This document shows, in pieces, positions 40,240 through 49,607 of a stretch of 62,840 nucleotides of DNA. How positions within the stretch are numbered: position 1 is the stretch's first letter; each line of letters starts with the position of its first letter. The position numbers were made by a program, and so were the translations under genes. Below the pieces are notes generated by a model. It had not been told where the DNA came from, ran no database searches, and worked only from the letters and a program-made list of their open reading frames with translations. Origin of the DNA: Aquibium sp. A9E412 (GTDB lineage: Bacteria; Pseudomonadota; Alphaproteobacteria; Rhizobiales; Rhizobiaceae). The DNA lies in contig NZ_JAOAOP010000017.1 of NCBI RefSeq assembly GCF_030398335.1, positions 1 through 62,840 of the forward strand, read 5' to 3'.

Positions 40240-41316
40240 TCAGTTCGGCAGCTTGTCGTCGACGCCCTCGACGTAGAAGTTCATGCCGAGCAGCTCCTCG
40301 TCGCTCGCCGTGTCGCCCTCGGCCAGCCAGGCCGAGCCGTCCTGCTTGTTGACCGGGCCGGTGAACGGGTGGAACTCGCCCGACTTGATCTTGGCCTCGA
40401 CCTCCTCGGCCATCTGCTTCACGTCGTCGGGCATGTTGGTGTAGGGCGCCATCACCACATGGCCCTCGGCCATGCCGGCCCACACGTCGTGCTGCTCCCA
40501 GGTGCCCTCGTGCACCGCCTTGACCCGCTCGATGTAGTACGGGCCCCAGTCGTCGACGATCGAGGTGAGCTGCGTGTCGGGGCCGAACTCGATCATGTCG
40601 GAGGCCTGGCCGAAGGCCTTGATGCCGCGCTCGGCCGCCACCTGCATCGGCGCGGTCGAATCGGTGTGCTGGGTGATGATGTCGACGCCCTGGTCGACCA
40701 GCGCCTTGGCCGCGTCGGCCTCCTTGCCCGGATCGAACCAGGTGTTGGCCCACACCACCTTGACCTTGAAGTCGGGATTGACCGACTGCGCGCCGAGCAT
40801 GAAGGAGTTGATGCCGCGCACCACCTCGGGGATCGGGAAGGAGGCGATGTAGCCGGCCACGCCGGCCTCCGACAGCTTGGCCGCGATCACGCCCTGCACG
40901 TAGCGCCCCTCGTAGAAGCGCGAGTTGTAGGTCGCCACGTTGGGGTGCTCGCGCTTGTAGCCGGTCGCGTGCTCGAACTTCACGTCGGGGAACTTGCCGG
41001 CCACCTTGTTGGTGGCGTCCATGAAGCCGAACGAGGTGGTGAAGACGATGTCGCAGCCCGACCGCGCGAAGCGCTCGATGGCGCGCTCGGCGTCGGCGCC
41101 CTCCGGCACGCTCTCCAGATAGGCGGTCTCGACGTCGTCGCCCATCGCCTCCTCGACCTCGAGCAGGCCCTGATGGTGCTGGTAGGACCAGCCGAAGTCG
41201 CCGATCGGGCCGACATAGATGTAGCAGGCCTTGGTGGCGTCCTGCGCGGCCGCGCCCGACGCGCCGAGCGCCGTCAGCGCGGCCGCCGCGGCCAGTGTGG
41301 TCAGTGTCTTGGTCAT
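40240..41316 (-). CDS. BMP-family ABC transporter substrate-binding protein
   Basis: A 358-residue periplasmic (or lipo-) protein of the basic membrane protein/Med family, with a signal peptide (1-24, ending SGAAAQ; no lipobox Cys). Family motifs include YIYVGPIGDFGWSYQHHQG, FTTSFGFMDATNKVAGKFPDVKFEHATGY and a late AEGHVVMAPYTNMP. Relatives bind nucleosides or purines. I start at ATG 41316 with AGAGG 9 nt upstream; ATG 41325 overlaps that site. Last gene of the importer operon, followed by a terminator. Confidence 0.92.
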   Translation of the reverse strand: MTKTLTTLAAAAALTALGASGAAAQDATKACYIYVGPIGDFGWSYQHHQGLLEVEEAMGDDVETAYLESVPEGADAERAIERFARSGCDIVFTTSFGFMDATNKVAGKFPDVKFEHATGYKREHPNVATYNSRFYEGRYVQGVIAAKLSEAGVAGYIASFPIPEVVRGINSFMLGAQSVNPDFKVKVVWANTWFDPGKEADAAKALVDQGVDIITQHTDSTAPMQVAAERGIKAFGQASDMIEFGPDTQLTSIVDDWGPYYIERVKAVHEGTWEQHDVWAGMAEGHVVMAPYTNMPDDVKQMAEEVEAKIKSGEFHPFTGPVNKQDGSAWLAEGDTASDEELLGMNFYVEGVDDKLPN

Positions 41317-41377
41317 CGCGTGCATCCTCTGTTGCGTTGCCTGTGTCCGGGCCGGCCGCCCGGGGTCGTCGATCCGG

Positions 41378-42298
41378 CTAGCGATCGGGCACGAACGGCC
41401 GCCCGAGCGAGGCCGGCGTGTTCACCATCGTCAGGCGTCTGTTGCGCGAGATTAGGACAAGAACGACGATGGTCGCCAGATAGGGAAGCGAAGAAAGAAG
41501 CTGCGAGGGAATGCCGAAGCCGAGCGCCTGGGCGTGCAGCTGGCCGATCGTCACCGCGCCGAACAGATAGGCGCCGGCGAAGACCCGCCACGGCCGCCAC
41601 GAGGCGAACACGACCAGGGCTAGCGCGATCCAGCCGCGCCCGGCCGTCATGTTCTCCACCCATTGCGGCGTATAGACCAGCGACAGGTAGGCGCCGGCCA
41701 GCCCCGCACAGGCGCCGCCGAACATGACCGCCAGATAGCGGATCAGGATCACCCGGATGCCGAGCGCATGCGCCGAGCCGTGGTTGTCGCCGACCGAGCG
41801 CAGCGTCAGCCCGGCGCGCGTGTAGAACAGGAAGTAGGCGACCGCCGCCGTCAGCGCGATCGACACGTAGAACAGCGGGTCCTGGCCGAACACCAGCTTG
41901 CCGACCAGCGGCAGGTCGGACAGCACCGGGATGTCGATCGCCGTCAGCTTGACGCCGGGCCGGCCGACGAAGCCCTCGCCCAGCATGCCCGACAGGCCGA
42001 GCCCGAGCAGGGTGAGCGCCAGGCCGGTCGCCACCTGGTTGGTCACCAGCGTCAGCGTCAGGAAGGCGAACAGCAGCGAGAACAGCGCCCCCACCGCGAT
42101 CGCCGCGAACACGCCGAGCCACGGCGAGCCGGTCGTCAGCGCCACGCCGAAGCCGGTCACCGCGCCCATGATCATCATGCCCTCGACGCCGAGATTGAGC
42201 ACGCCGGAGCGCTCCGACACCAGTTCGCCGATCGCCGCCAAGAGCAGCGGCGTCGCCGCCGTCGCCACCGTCAGCAGGATCGCCTCAAGCATGCCCAT
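41378..42298 (-). CDS. BMP-type ABC transporter permease (second)
   Basis: A 306-residue membrane permease with about nine helices. The signature [21 protein letters not shown] near residue 27-47 is typical of nucleoside/simple-sugar ABC permeases of the BMP group, as is [20 protein letters not shown]. It starts inside the end of the first permease gene (14-bp overlap). Transports the ligand of the co-encoded binding protein. Confidence 0.93.
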   Translation of the reverse strand: MGMLEAILLTVATAATPLLLAAIGELVSERSGVLNLGVEGMMIMGAVTGFGVALTTGSPWLGVFAAIAVGALFSLLFAFLTLTLVTNQVATGLALTLLGLGLSGMLGEGFVGRPGVKLTAIDIPVLSDLPLVGKLVFGQDPLFYVSIALTAAVAYFLFYTRAGLTLRSVGDNHGSAHALGIRVILIRYLAVMFGGACAGLAGAYLSLVYTPQWVENMTAGRGWIALALVVFASWRPWRVFAGAYLFGAVTIGQLHAQALGFGIPSQLLSSLPYLATIVVLVLISRNRRLTMVNTPASLGRPFVPDR

Positions 42299-43415
42299 GC
42301 GGCACCTCCCCCGCGGGCGCGGCCTGCGCGCGGCCGCCGGCCGCCCTGGCGCGGCCGCTCGTGATGCGGATGCGGTAGTGGATCAGCGTGTCGGAGGCGA
42401 GCACGAAGAACAGCAGCATGCCCTGGAAGGCGCGCGCCACCTTGTCCGACACGCCGATCGAGATCTGCGCCGCCTCGCCGCCGAGATAGGACAGCGCCAG
42501 CACGAGGCCGGCCGCGACGATGCCGAGCGGGTTCAGCCGGCCGAGAAAGGCGACGATGATGGCGGTGAAGCCGTAGCCCGGCGAGATCGACGGGCGCAGC
42601 TGGCCGATCGCCCCCGACACCTCCGAGATGCCGGCCAGGCCGGCCAGCCCGCCGGCCAGCATGAAGGCGAAGAACACCATGCGGCCGTGCGAGAAGCCGG
42701 CGAAGCGGCCGGCCCGCGGGCTCTGGCCGATCACCTTGACCTCGAAGCCCTTGAGCGTGCGCGCCATGACGAACCAGACCGCCACCGCCACCACCAGCGC
42801 GAAGACGAAGCCCCAGTGGGCGCGCCCCGACGCCGACCAGATCTCCGGCAGCACGGCGTAGTCGTGGAAGTTGCGCGTCTCGGGGAAGTTGTAGCCTTCC
42901 GGGTTGCGCCACGGCCCGCGCACCAGCCAGTCGAGGAAGAGCTGCGCGACGTAGACCAGCATCAGGCTCGACAGGATCTCGTTGGTGTTGAAGCGCACCT
43001 TGAGCAGCGCCGGTATCGCGCCGTAGGCCGCGCCGCCGGCGATCCCCATGACGAGCATCAGCGGCAGCACGAACCAGAACTGGAAGTCGGGAAAGACGAT
43101 CGGCAGGATCGAGCCGGCCACCGCGCCGATGATGAACTGGCCCTCGGCGCCGATGTTCCAGTTGTTCGACAGGTAGCAGACCGACAGGCCGACGCCGATC
43201 AGGATCAGCGGCGCCGCCTTGACGGCGAGCTCGTGCAGCGACCAGGTCTCGCGCAGCGGGTCGATGAAGTAGTAGTAGAGCGCGTCCACCGGGTTCTTGC
43301 CGAGCAGCGAGAACATGATGGCGCCGGCGATCACCGTCAGGCCGAGCGCGATGAACGGCGAGACGGCACTGAACAGCGCCGAGTGCTGCGGCCGCTTGAC
43401 CAGCTCGATGCGCAT
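42285..43415 (-). CDS. BMP-type ABC transporter permease (first)
   Basis: A 376-residue membrane permease. The motif LSNNWNIGAEGQFIIGAVAGS (about 105-125) corresponds to the NLGVEG region of its partner, and FNTNEILSSLMLVYVA and VIGQSPRAGRFAGFSHGRM follow in family order. Together the two permeases form the membrane pore. It starts one base after the stop of the ATPase gene. Confidence 0.93.
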   Translation of the reverse strand: MRIELVKRPQHSALFSAVSPFIALGLTVIAGAIMFSLLGKNPVDALYYYFIDPLRETWSLHELAVKAAPLILIGVGLSVCYLSNNWNIGAEGQFIIGAVAGSILPIVFPDFQFWFVLPLMLVMGIAGGAAYGAIPALLKVRFNTNEILSSLMLVYVAQLFLDWLVRGPWRNPEGYNFPETRNFHDYAVLPEIWSASGRAHWGFVFALVVAVAVWFVMARTLKGFEVKVIGQSPRAGRFAGFSHGRMVFFAFMLAGGLAGLAGISEVSGAIGQLRPSISPGYGFTAIIVAFLGRLNPLGIVAAGLVLALSYLGGEAAQISIGVSDKVARAFQGMLLFFVLASDTLIHYRIRITSGRARAAGGRAQAAPAGEVPHGHA

Positions 43416-43416
43416 C

Positions 43417-45072
43417 TCAGACGCCCTCCGCCACGCGCTCGCCCGGCGGCGCGCCGGCGTCCGCCCCGCCCATCAGCAGGCCGATCTTCTCGAACGTCGC
43501 CTCGCCGATCGGCATCGGCGCCGACAAATGGCCGCCATGCATGACGCTGATGGCGTCCGACACCTCGAACAGCTCGTCGAGGTCCTGGCTGATGACGAGC
43601 ACCGCCGAGCCCTGCCGCGCCAGGTCGATCAGCGCCTGGCGGATGCGCGCGGCCGCCCCCGCGTCGACGCCCCAGGTCGGCTGGTTGACGACCATCACCG
43701 CGGGATCGCGGTCGAGCTCGCGGCCGATCAGGAACTTCTGCAGGTTGCCGCCCGAAAGCGCCGCCGCCTCCGGGTCCTCGCCGCTCTTGCGCACGTCCAT
43801 GTGCTCGGCGATGCGCCGCGCCGCCCTGGCCACCGCGCCGGCGCGGATCACCCCGCCGGCGCCGAGCAGGCGCGCCGCATCGGTGCTGTAGCGCGACAGG
43901 AGCAGGTTCTCCGACAGCGACATCACCGGCACCGCACCGTGGCCGAGCCGCTCCTCCGGCACGAAGGCCGCGCCCAGCCGGCGCCGGCCGGTGATGTCGA
44001 GCCGGCCGGCCTCGTGGCCGCAGATGCTGACGACGCCCGGCCCCGTCTGCAGCGCCTCGCCCGACACCGCCTCGAAGAACTCGCCCTGGCCGTTGCCGGC
44101 CACCCCGGCGATGCCGACCACCTCGCCGGCATGCACGGTCAGCCAGATGTCGCGCAGCGGGATGGCGAACGGGCTGGCCGGCTCGCGGCTGAGGCCGCAG
44201 ATCTCGAGCAGCGGCTTGCGCGCGATGTCGGACGGCGGCGCCTCGCGCACCACCGCCTGCACCTCGTTGCCGACCATCATGCGCGCCAGCGAGGCGGCGG
44301 TCTCCTCGCGCGGGTCGCAGTGCCCCACCACCTTGCCGTGCCGCAGCACGGTGGCCCGGTCGCACAGCCGCTTCACCTCCTCCAGCCGGTGCGAGATGTA
44401 GAGGATCGACTTGCCCTCCGCGCGCAGCCGCTCCAGCGTCTCGAACAGCTTGTCCGCCTCCTGCGGCGTCAGCACCGAGGTCGGCTCGTCGAGGATGATG
44501 AGCTCGGGCTCCTGCAGCAGGCAGCGGATGATCTCGATGCGCTGGCGCTCGCCGACCGACAGGTCGCCGACATGGGCGAAGGGGTCGAGCGGCAGGCCGT
44601 AGGCCTTGGACAGCTCGCGCGCCCGCCGCGCGACGTCCATGATCGGCGTGTTGTCGTCGAGCGACAGGACGATGTTCTCGGCCGCCGTCAGCGCGTCGAA
44701 CAGCGAGAAGTGCTGGAACACCATGCCGATGCCGAGCGCGCGCGCCTCCGCCGGGCTGCCGATGGTGACCGGCCGGCCCTTCCAGCGGATCTCGCCGGCC
44801 GCCGGCTCCAGCGTGCCGAACAGCATCTTGACCAGCGTCGACTTGCCGGCGCCGTTCTCGCCGAGCAGCGCGTGGATCTCGCCCTTCTCGATCGTCAGGT
44901 CGACGGCGTCGCAGGCCTTGAGGCTGCCGAACACCTTGGTCAGCCCGCGCACCTCGAGAAGCCGCCGGTCGCCCGCCTCAAGAGCCGTATCCACAGCGCC
45001 CCCCGTTGCTTGCGGCGGATTTTCCGCCGTCGATGGTGCGGGTTTGCCCGCCATTGCCGTTCCCGCGCTCAT
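43417..45072 (-). CDS. BMP-type ABC transporter ATP-binding protein (two ABC domains)
   Basis: A 551-residue ATPase with two nucleotide-binding domains, as in YufO/NupO and sugar importers. The first has Walker A GENGAGKST (about 72-80), signature LSVGERQRIEIIRCLL and Walker B ELIILDEPTSVL. The second has a degenerate P-loop GVAGNGQGEF and signature LSGGNLQKFLIGREL with VVNQPTWGVD, so only the first site is likely fully active. A 35-residue polar N-terminus precedes the first domain. First gene of the operon. Confidence 0.94.
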   Translation of the reverse strand: MSAGTAMAGKPAPSTAENPPQATGGAVDTALEAGDRRLLEVRGLTKVFGSLKACDAVDLTIEKGEIHALLGENGAGKSTLVKMLFGTLEPAAGEIRWKGRPVTIGSPAEARALGIGMVFQHFSLFDALTAAENIVLSLDDNTPIMDVARRARELSKAYGLPLDPFAHVGDLSVGERQRIEIIRCLLQEPELIILDEPTSVLTPQEADKLFETLERLRAEGKSILYISHRLEEVKRLCDRATVLRHGKVVGHCDPREETAASLARMMVGNEVQAVVREAPPSDIARKPLLEICGLSREPASPFAIPLRDIWLTVHAGEVVGIAGVAGNGQGEFFEAVSGEALQTGPGVVSICGHEAGRLDITGRRRLGAAFVPEERLGHGAVPVMSLSENLLLSRYSTDAARLLGAGGVIRAGAVARAARRIAEHMDVRKSGEDPEAAALSGGNLQKFLIGRELDRDPAVMVVNQPTWGVDAGAAARIRQALIDLARQGSAVLVISQDLDELFEVSDAISVMHGGHLSAPMPIGEATFEKIGLLMGGADAGAPPGERVAEGV

Positions 45073-45111
45073 GGTAGGCGCGCGCCTTCGCCGAGCATAA
45101 GCGCGACCGCC

Positions 45112-45128
45112 CTTGAAAGTGCTTCAAG
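45112..45128. promoter_or_regulatory. Inverted repeat upstream of the BMP importer operon
   Basis: CTTGAA-AGTGC-TTCAAG, a perfect 6-bp inverted repeat centred 48 bp before the ATPase ATG (minus strand), in the 80-bp gap after the quinone reductase gene. A regulator site or promoter element is likely; a CTTATGCT sequence nearer the gene could be a -10 region. Regulator unknown. Confidence 0.45.
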
Positions 45129-45152
45129 AATCTCAGCGGGTCGGCCGCCCGG

Positions 45153-46124
45153 TCAAGGTGTGAGCACGCTCACCCCGCTGGTCCTGCGGCCCTCCAGGTC
45201 CTCGTGCGCCCGGCCGGCCTCGGCCAGCTTGTAACGCTGGTTGACGACGATCTCGACCGCGCCGTTCTCGACCACCTCGAACAGCTCGCGCGCCGCCGTC
45301 TCCAGTTCGCCGCGCTCGGCGATGTAGGTGAACAGCGTCGGCCGCGTGGCGAACAGCGAGCCCTTGCGCGCCAGGAGCCCGAGCTCGAATGGCGGCACGT
45401 TGCCCGACGACTGGCCGAAGCTGACGAACATGCCGAGCGGCCGCAGGCAGTCGAGCGAGCCGGGGAAGGTGTCCTTGCCGACCGAATCATAGACCACGTC
45501 GCACAGCCGGCCGCCGGTGATCTCCTTGACCGCCGCCACGAAGTCGGCCTCGCGGTAGTTGATGACGTGGTCGTAGCCATGCGCCTTGGCGAGCGCGATC
45601 TTCTCCTCCGACCCCGCCGTGCCGATCACCGTGGCGCCGAGATGCTTCGCCCACTGGCCGACGATCAGCCCGACGCCGCCGGCCGCCGCGTGGCACAGCA
45701 CGGTCTGGCCCGGCTTCACCGGGAAGGTGCGGCGCACCAGGTACCAGGCCGTCATGCCCTTGAGCATCATGCCGGCGGCCTGCTCGTCGGAGACGCCGTC
45801 GGGCACGCTGACCAGCCGGTCGGCCGCGATCACCCGCCGCTCGGCATAGGCGCCGCCCGACACGCAGTAGGCGACGCGGTCGCCGGCCGCCAGGCCGTCG
45901 ACGCCCTCGCCCGTCTCGACCACGACGCCGGCCGCCTCGCTGCCCGGCACGAACGGCGTCTCGGCCGGGTAGAGGCCGCTGCGGAAGTAGACGTCGATGA
46001 AGTTGAGGCCGACGGCCCGGTGCTCGACCAGCACCTCGCCGGGCCCCGGCCGGCCGGGATCGCGCGCCTCCCAGCTCAGCACCTCCGGTCCGCCGGTCTG
46101 GTGCACGACGATCGCCTTCGTCAT
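45153..46124 (-). CDS. NADPH:quinone oxidoreductase (zinc-independent MDR family)
   Basis: A 323-residue medium-chain reductase of the QOR type. The N-terminal half has NFIDVYFRSGLYP and FVPGSEAAGVVVETG; the NADPH site is HAAAGGVGLIVGQWAKHLGATVIG (about 148-171); NQRYKLAEAGRAHEDLEGRRTSG ends it. Catalytic zinc ligands of alcohol dehydrogenases are absent, as in all QORs. It reduces quinones, probably as detoxification. Overlaps the pcs gene by 4 bp (ATGA). Confidence 0.93.
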   Translation of the reverse strand: MTKAIVVHQTGGPEVLSWEARDPGRPGPGEVLVEHRAVGLNFIDVYFRSGLYPAETPFVPGSEAAGVVVETGEGVDGLAAGDRVAYCVSGGAYAERRVIAADRLVSVPDGVSDEQAAGMMLKGMTAWYLVRRTFPVKPGQTVLCHAAAGGVGLIVGQWAKHLGATVIGTAGSEEKIALAKAHGYDHVINYREADFVAAVKEITGGRLCDVVYDSVGKDTFPGSLDCLRPLGMFVSFGQSSGNVPPFELGLLARKGSLFATRPTLFTYIAERGELETAARELFEVVENGAVEIVVNQRYKLAEAGRAHEDLEGRRTSGVSVLTP

Positions 46125-46852
46125 GGTCCGATTCCCCTTTTCCCGAGTTGCGGAAACGCCTGCATCACGGCGCCGATGACATAGAGGTAGAGGCTCGCCG
46201 CGGTGATGCCGATCTTGACCGCCAGCCCGACCTGCATCGCCTGCACGAGCGCCACCGCGGCGAAGCCGCACCAGGCAAGGAAGACGGCCAGGTTGACCGT
46301 GCGCAGCCGCAGCACGCGCACCGGATGCAGGAAGTTGATCGGCAGGAAGGTCAGCAGCGCCGAGATCAGCACCACCGCGAAGGAGACGTATTCGCCGGGC
46401 TGGGTGACGAACAGGGTGAAGACCACCATGTTCCAGACCACCGGAAAGCCCTTGAAGAAGTTCTCCTTCGTCTTGATGCCGGTGTCGGCGTAGTAGATGG
46501 CGCTCGTCACCACGATGATCGCCGCCGACAGGAACGACAGCCCCTCGCCCATGAAGCCGCGCTGGTAGAGCGCGAAGGCGGGGATCAGCACGTAGGTCAC
46601 GTAGTCGATGATGTTGTCGAGCATGTCGCCCGACCAGGTCGGCAGGACGTCCTTGACCTCGAGCTTGCGGGCGATCGGCCCGTCGATGCCGTCGACGAAC
46701 AGCGCCAGGCCGAGCCACCAGAACATCGCCGTCCAGCGCTCCTCGCTGGCCGCCACCAGCGACAGGAAGGCGAGGAAGGAGCCGGACGCGGTCAGCAGAT
46801 GGACGGAGAACGCCTTGGCCTGCGGCGCCGTCACCTTGCGGCGGCGGCTCAT
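46121..46852 (-). CDS. pcs: Phosphatidylcholine synthase
   Basis: A 243-residue membrane enzyme (EC 2.7.8.24) that condenses CDP-diacylglycerol with choline in one step, a pathway typical of rhizobia, brucellae and some pseudomonads. The CDP-alcohol phosphatidyltransferase motif is present: D57-G58-x2-A61-R62, then G75-x3-D79-x3-D83, with the longer middle spacing expected of Pcs. About eight helices. The N-terminus AFSVHLLTASGSFLAFLSL is characteristic. Preceded by a small coupled ORF and tandem repeats. Confidence 0.93.
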   Translation of the reverse strand: MSRRRKVTAPQAKAFSVHLLTASGSFLAFLSLVAASEERWTAMFWWLGLALFVDGIDGPIARKLEVKDVLPTWSGDMLDNIIDYVTYVLIPAFALYQRGFMGEGLSFLSAAIIVVTSAIYYADTGIKTKENFFKGFPVVWNMVVFTLFVTQPGEYVSFAVVLISALLTFLPINFLHPVRVLRLRTVNLAVFLAWCGFAAVALVQAMQVGLAVKIGITAASLYLYVIGAVMQAFPQLGKRGIGP

Positions 46853-46989
46853 GGCCCGCGCCGATCGCGCTTGCCGGTCGCCGCCGGCGGCTGGCGGCCG
46901 GTGGCGGCGACGCAGGGGCGGACCGGCATGCCGTTGCCCGACAAGACCAGCTCTCCCCCGAGCGTCCAGCTCTGCGCGGCCATCGTCAT
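46849..46989 (-). CDS. Putative 46-aa ORF coupled to pcs
   Basis: ATG 46989 (AAGGGG 2-7 nt upstream, so ATG 46983 is equally possible) opens a frame that ends in an ATGA overlap with pcs. It begins MTMAAQSWTLGGELVLSGNG, has one Cys, and ends basic (ATGKRDRRGP). Third positions are strongly G/C, as in real genes here. It may be a genuine small protein or a translational leader for pcs. No family recognised. Confidence 0.45.
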   Translation of the reverse strand: MTMAAQSWTLGGELVLSGNGMPVRPCVAATGRQPPAATGKRDRRGP

Positions 46990-46990
46990 C

Positions 46991-47040
46991 CCCTTGCGAG
47001 AACAGGCCCTTTGCGAAACCGGACCCTTCGCGAAATCAGG
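46991..47040. repeat. Three imperfect 16-17 bp tandem repeats upstream of pcs
   Basis: CCCTTGCGAGAACAGG, CCCTTTGCGAAACCGGA and CCCTTCGCGAAATCAGG follow one another (46991-47006, 47007-47023, 47024-47040), each with a TTYGCGAAA-like core. They lie directly before the small ORF and pcs on the minus strand, where they could be regulator sites or untranslated-leader structure. The remaining stretch 47041-47336 shows no gene and no further motif. Confidence 0.6.
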
Positions 47041-47336
47041 CCGACCTTAATCGCAGCGCCGCGGCCCGCACAAGCGCGAACCCGCCGGCGGTCCGCGGCG
47101 GCGGCCGGTTCGCCACAACCTTCTGCGCCGCGCCCGCAAGGCCGGCCGCGACGCGCCCGGCGCACGCGGCGCAGCCGCCGTGGAGGCTGAAACCGTCGCA
47201 CGACCGGATCGTTCCGCCCCGGCGGGCGTTTCGCCACGTTGAAGCCGCCGGCACGGCTGACCTATATCGCGGGGGCGGGCCTGTGCGCGATCCCGCCCCG
47301 CCGAAGCGCGCCCCGGCAAGAAAGGACCGTTTGCCC

Positions 47337-48551
47337 GTGTCCCAGACCAGCCAGTCCCCGATCCTCGTCGCCGGCAGCGGACCGGCCGGTCTCGTCGCCG
47401 CCCTGGCGCTCGCCGCCGACGGCTGGCCGGTCACGCTGGTCGGCCCGCGTGCCGCGCCCGACGACGGCCGCACCACGGCGCTGATGCGCCCGGCGCTCGA
47501 CGTCCTCGAGGCGTTCGGCGTGGTGGCGCGGCTCGGCGGCGCGGCCGCGCCGCTCGAGGCGATGCGCATCGTCGACGCCACCGGCCGGCTGCTGCGCGGC
47601 CCCACCGTCACCTTCCACGCCCGCGAGATCGGCGAGGACCTGTTCGGCCTCAACATCCCCAACCGGGCGCTGGCCGAGGCGCTGCGCGCGGCCGTCGCCG
47701 AGGCGCCGCTGATCGAATGGCGCGACACCACGGTCGCCGCGTGGCGGCCCGAAGCCGGCCACGTCGCGGCGCTGCTGGCCGACGGCGACACGGTCGAGGC
47801 GCAGCTCGCCGTCGCCGCCGACGGGCGCGCCTCGCCGGCGCGCCGCGCCGCCGGCATCGAGTGCCGCACGCGCAGCTATCCGCAGGCCGCCCTGGTGCTC
47901 AACTTCGCCCACACGCGCGAGCACGGCGGCGTGTCGACCGAGTTCCACACCGCGACCGGTCCGTGCACCCAGGTGCCGCTGCCCGGCCTGCGCTCCAGCC
48001 TGGTGTGGGTCGTCGAGCCGGAGATGGCCGAGACGCTGCGCCTGCTCGACGACGACGCCCTGTCGCTGCGCGTCGAGCAGCGGCTCGATTCGATCCTCGG
48101 CAAGGTGACGGTCGAGGGGCCGCGCCAGATCTACCCGCTGTCGGCCGTCACCCCCGAGCGCGTCGCCGCGCGCCGCATCGCCCTCGTCGGCGAGGCGGCG
48201 CACGTCTTCCCGCCGATCGGCGCGCAGGGGCTCAATCTCGGCATCCGCGACGTCGAGGACCTGGTCGGCATCGCCGCGCGCCACCGCGACGACCCCGGCG
48301 CGGCCGGCGCGCTCGACGCCTACGACCGGCGGCGCCGGCCCGACATCCTGGCGCGCAGCACGGCGGTCAACCTGCTCAACATGTCGCTTCTGTCGAACCT
48401 GCTGCCGGCGCAGCTCGTGCGCGGCGCCGGGCTGTCGCTGCTCGGCCGCGTGGCGCCGCTGCGCGGCTTCGTCATGCGCGAGGGCATGCGCCCCGGCAGC
48501 GGCCTGTCCGCCCTGCTGCCGCGCTCACGGGAACAGGTCGGGCGGCAATAG
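47337..48551 (+). CDS. UbiH/UbiF/VisC-family FAD-dependent monooxygenase
   Basis: A 404-residue flavoprotein hydroxylase of the ubiquinone biosynthesis group. FAD-binding motif ILVAGSGPAGLVAALALAADG (residues 9-29), the middle NIPNRALAEALRAAV, and the C-terminal LVGEAAHVFPPIGAQGLNLG (about 283-302) are intact. Which ring position it hydroxylates cannot be told. GTG 47337 is preferred (AAAGGA 10 nt upstream); TTG 47331 is possible. Its 3' end overlaps the convergent AEC gene by 27 bp. Confidence 0.9.
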   Translation: MSQTSQSPILVAGSGPAGLVAALALAADGWPVTLVGPRAAPDDGRTTALMRPALDVLEAFGVVARLGGAAAPLEAMRIVDATGRLLRGPTVTFHAREIGEDLFGLNIPNRALAEALRAAVAEAPLIEWRDTTVAAWRPEAGHVAALLADGDTVEAQLAVAADGRASPARRAAGIECRTRSYPQAALVLNFAHTREHGGVSTEFHTATGPCTQVPLPGLRSSLVWVVEPEMAETLRLLDDDALSLRVEQRLDSILGKVTVEGPRQIYPLSAVTPERVAARRIALVGEAAHVFPPIGAQGLNLGIRDVEDLVGIAARHRDDPGAAGALDAYDRRRRPDILARSTAVNLLNMSLLSNLLPAQLVRGAGLSLLGRVAPLRGFVMREGMRPGSGLSALLPRSREQVGRQ

Positions 48552-49487
48552 CCCGCTGGTGATCAGGTAGAGCAGGCCGGTCACGGTGCCGACCGACAGC
48601 ACGGTGGTCACCAGGATGCTGGCCGAGGCGCGCTGCACCCACACGCCGTATTGCTGGCCGATGACGAACACGTTGGTCGCCGTCGGCAGGCCGGCCAGAA
48701 GCACCGCGGAATAGACCCACACGGGGTCGAAATTGCCGACTAGGCTGAGCATCACGTAGCACAGCGCCGGGTGCACCACGAGCTTGAGCGCCGAGATGAC
48801 GGCGATCTCGCTCGGCACGCGCTGCAGCGGCCGCAGCGCCAGCGTCACCCCCATGGCGAACAGCGCGCACGGCGCGGCCGCGCTCGACAGGTAGACGAGC
48901 AGCCGCTCGACCGGCAGCGGCGGCCGGAAGGAGAACGCCGCGGCCGCCACGCCGACCGCGGTGGCGATGATGAAGGGGTGCAGCACGATCTTGCGCACGA
49001 CGCCGGCCGCCAGCGCCAGCGGGCCGCCCTTCTCGCCGCCGGCCAGCGCCATCATCATCGGCGTGATGGCGAAGTGCATGATGTTCTCGAAGCAGAAGAT
49101 CAGCGCCACCGGCACCGCCGCCTCCTCGCCGAAGGCGAGCAGCGCCAGGCCCGGCCCCATGTAGCCGATGTTGCCGTAGGCCGCGGCCAGGCCCTTCACC
49201 GTGCTTTCGGCGATCTCGCCGCCGCTGCGCAGCGCCGAGACGACGAACATCAGCGCGAACACGATGTAGGTGGCGAACACCGAGCCGAAGATGTAGCCCC
49301 ATTCGGTCAGCTTCTCGATCGGCGTCTTGGCGAGGAGCTGGAAGAACAGCGCCGGCAGCGCGACATAGATGATGAAGGTGTTCATCCAGCCGAGCGCCGA
49401 AAGCGGCTGGCGCGTGATGCGCGCCACCGCGTAGCCGATGAAGATCAGCCCGAAAAACGGCAGAACGAGCCCGGTGATGTCCCCCAT
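48525..49487 (-). CDS. AEC-family transporter
   Basis: A 320-residue protein with ten helices of the auxin efflux carrier family. Typical elements are FFGLIFIGYAVARI at the start, the central AYGNIGYMGPGLALLAFGEEA, and a repeat-like second half with YSAVLLAGLPTATNVFVIGQQYG. Bacterial members export or import small organic acids such as malonate or malate. Convergent with the UbiH-like gene and unlinked to a clear pathway. Confidence 0.92.
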   Translation of the reverse strand: MGDITGLVLPFFGLIFIGYAVARITRQPLSALGWMNTFIIYVALPALFFQLLAKTPIEKLTEWGYIFGSVFATYIVFALMFVVSALRSGGEIAESTVKGLAAAYGNIGYMGPGLALLAFGEEAAVPVALIFCFENIMHFAITPMMMALAGGEKGGPLALAAGVVRKIVLHPFIIATAVGVAAAAFSFRPPLPVERLLVYLSSAAAPCALFAMGVTLALRPLQRVPSEIAVISALKLVVHPALCYVMLSLVGNFDPVWVYSAVLLAGLPTATNVFVIGQQYGVWVQRASASILVTTVLSVGTVTGLLYLITSGLLPPDLFP

Positions 49488-49607
49488 GGCGGCCTTCGGC
49501 AGCGTCGCGCGGTTTGCCGCTAGCCCGCGGCGGCCGGGCCGTCAAGCCGCACGCCGCCATTGAATTGCCGGCTTGTGTGCGCCAAATAGGCGGTCGGGAC
49601 AGTGGGT

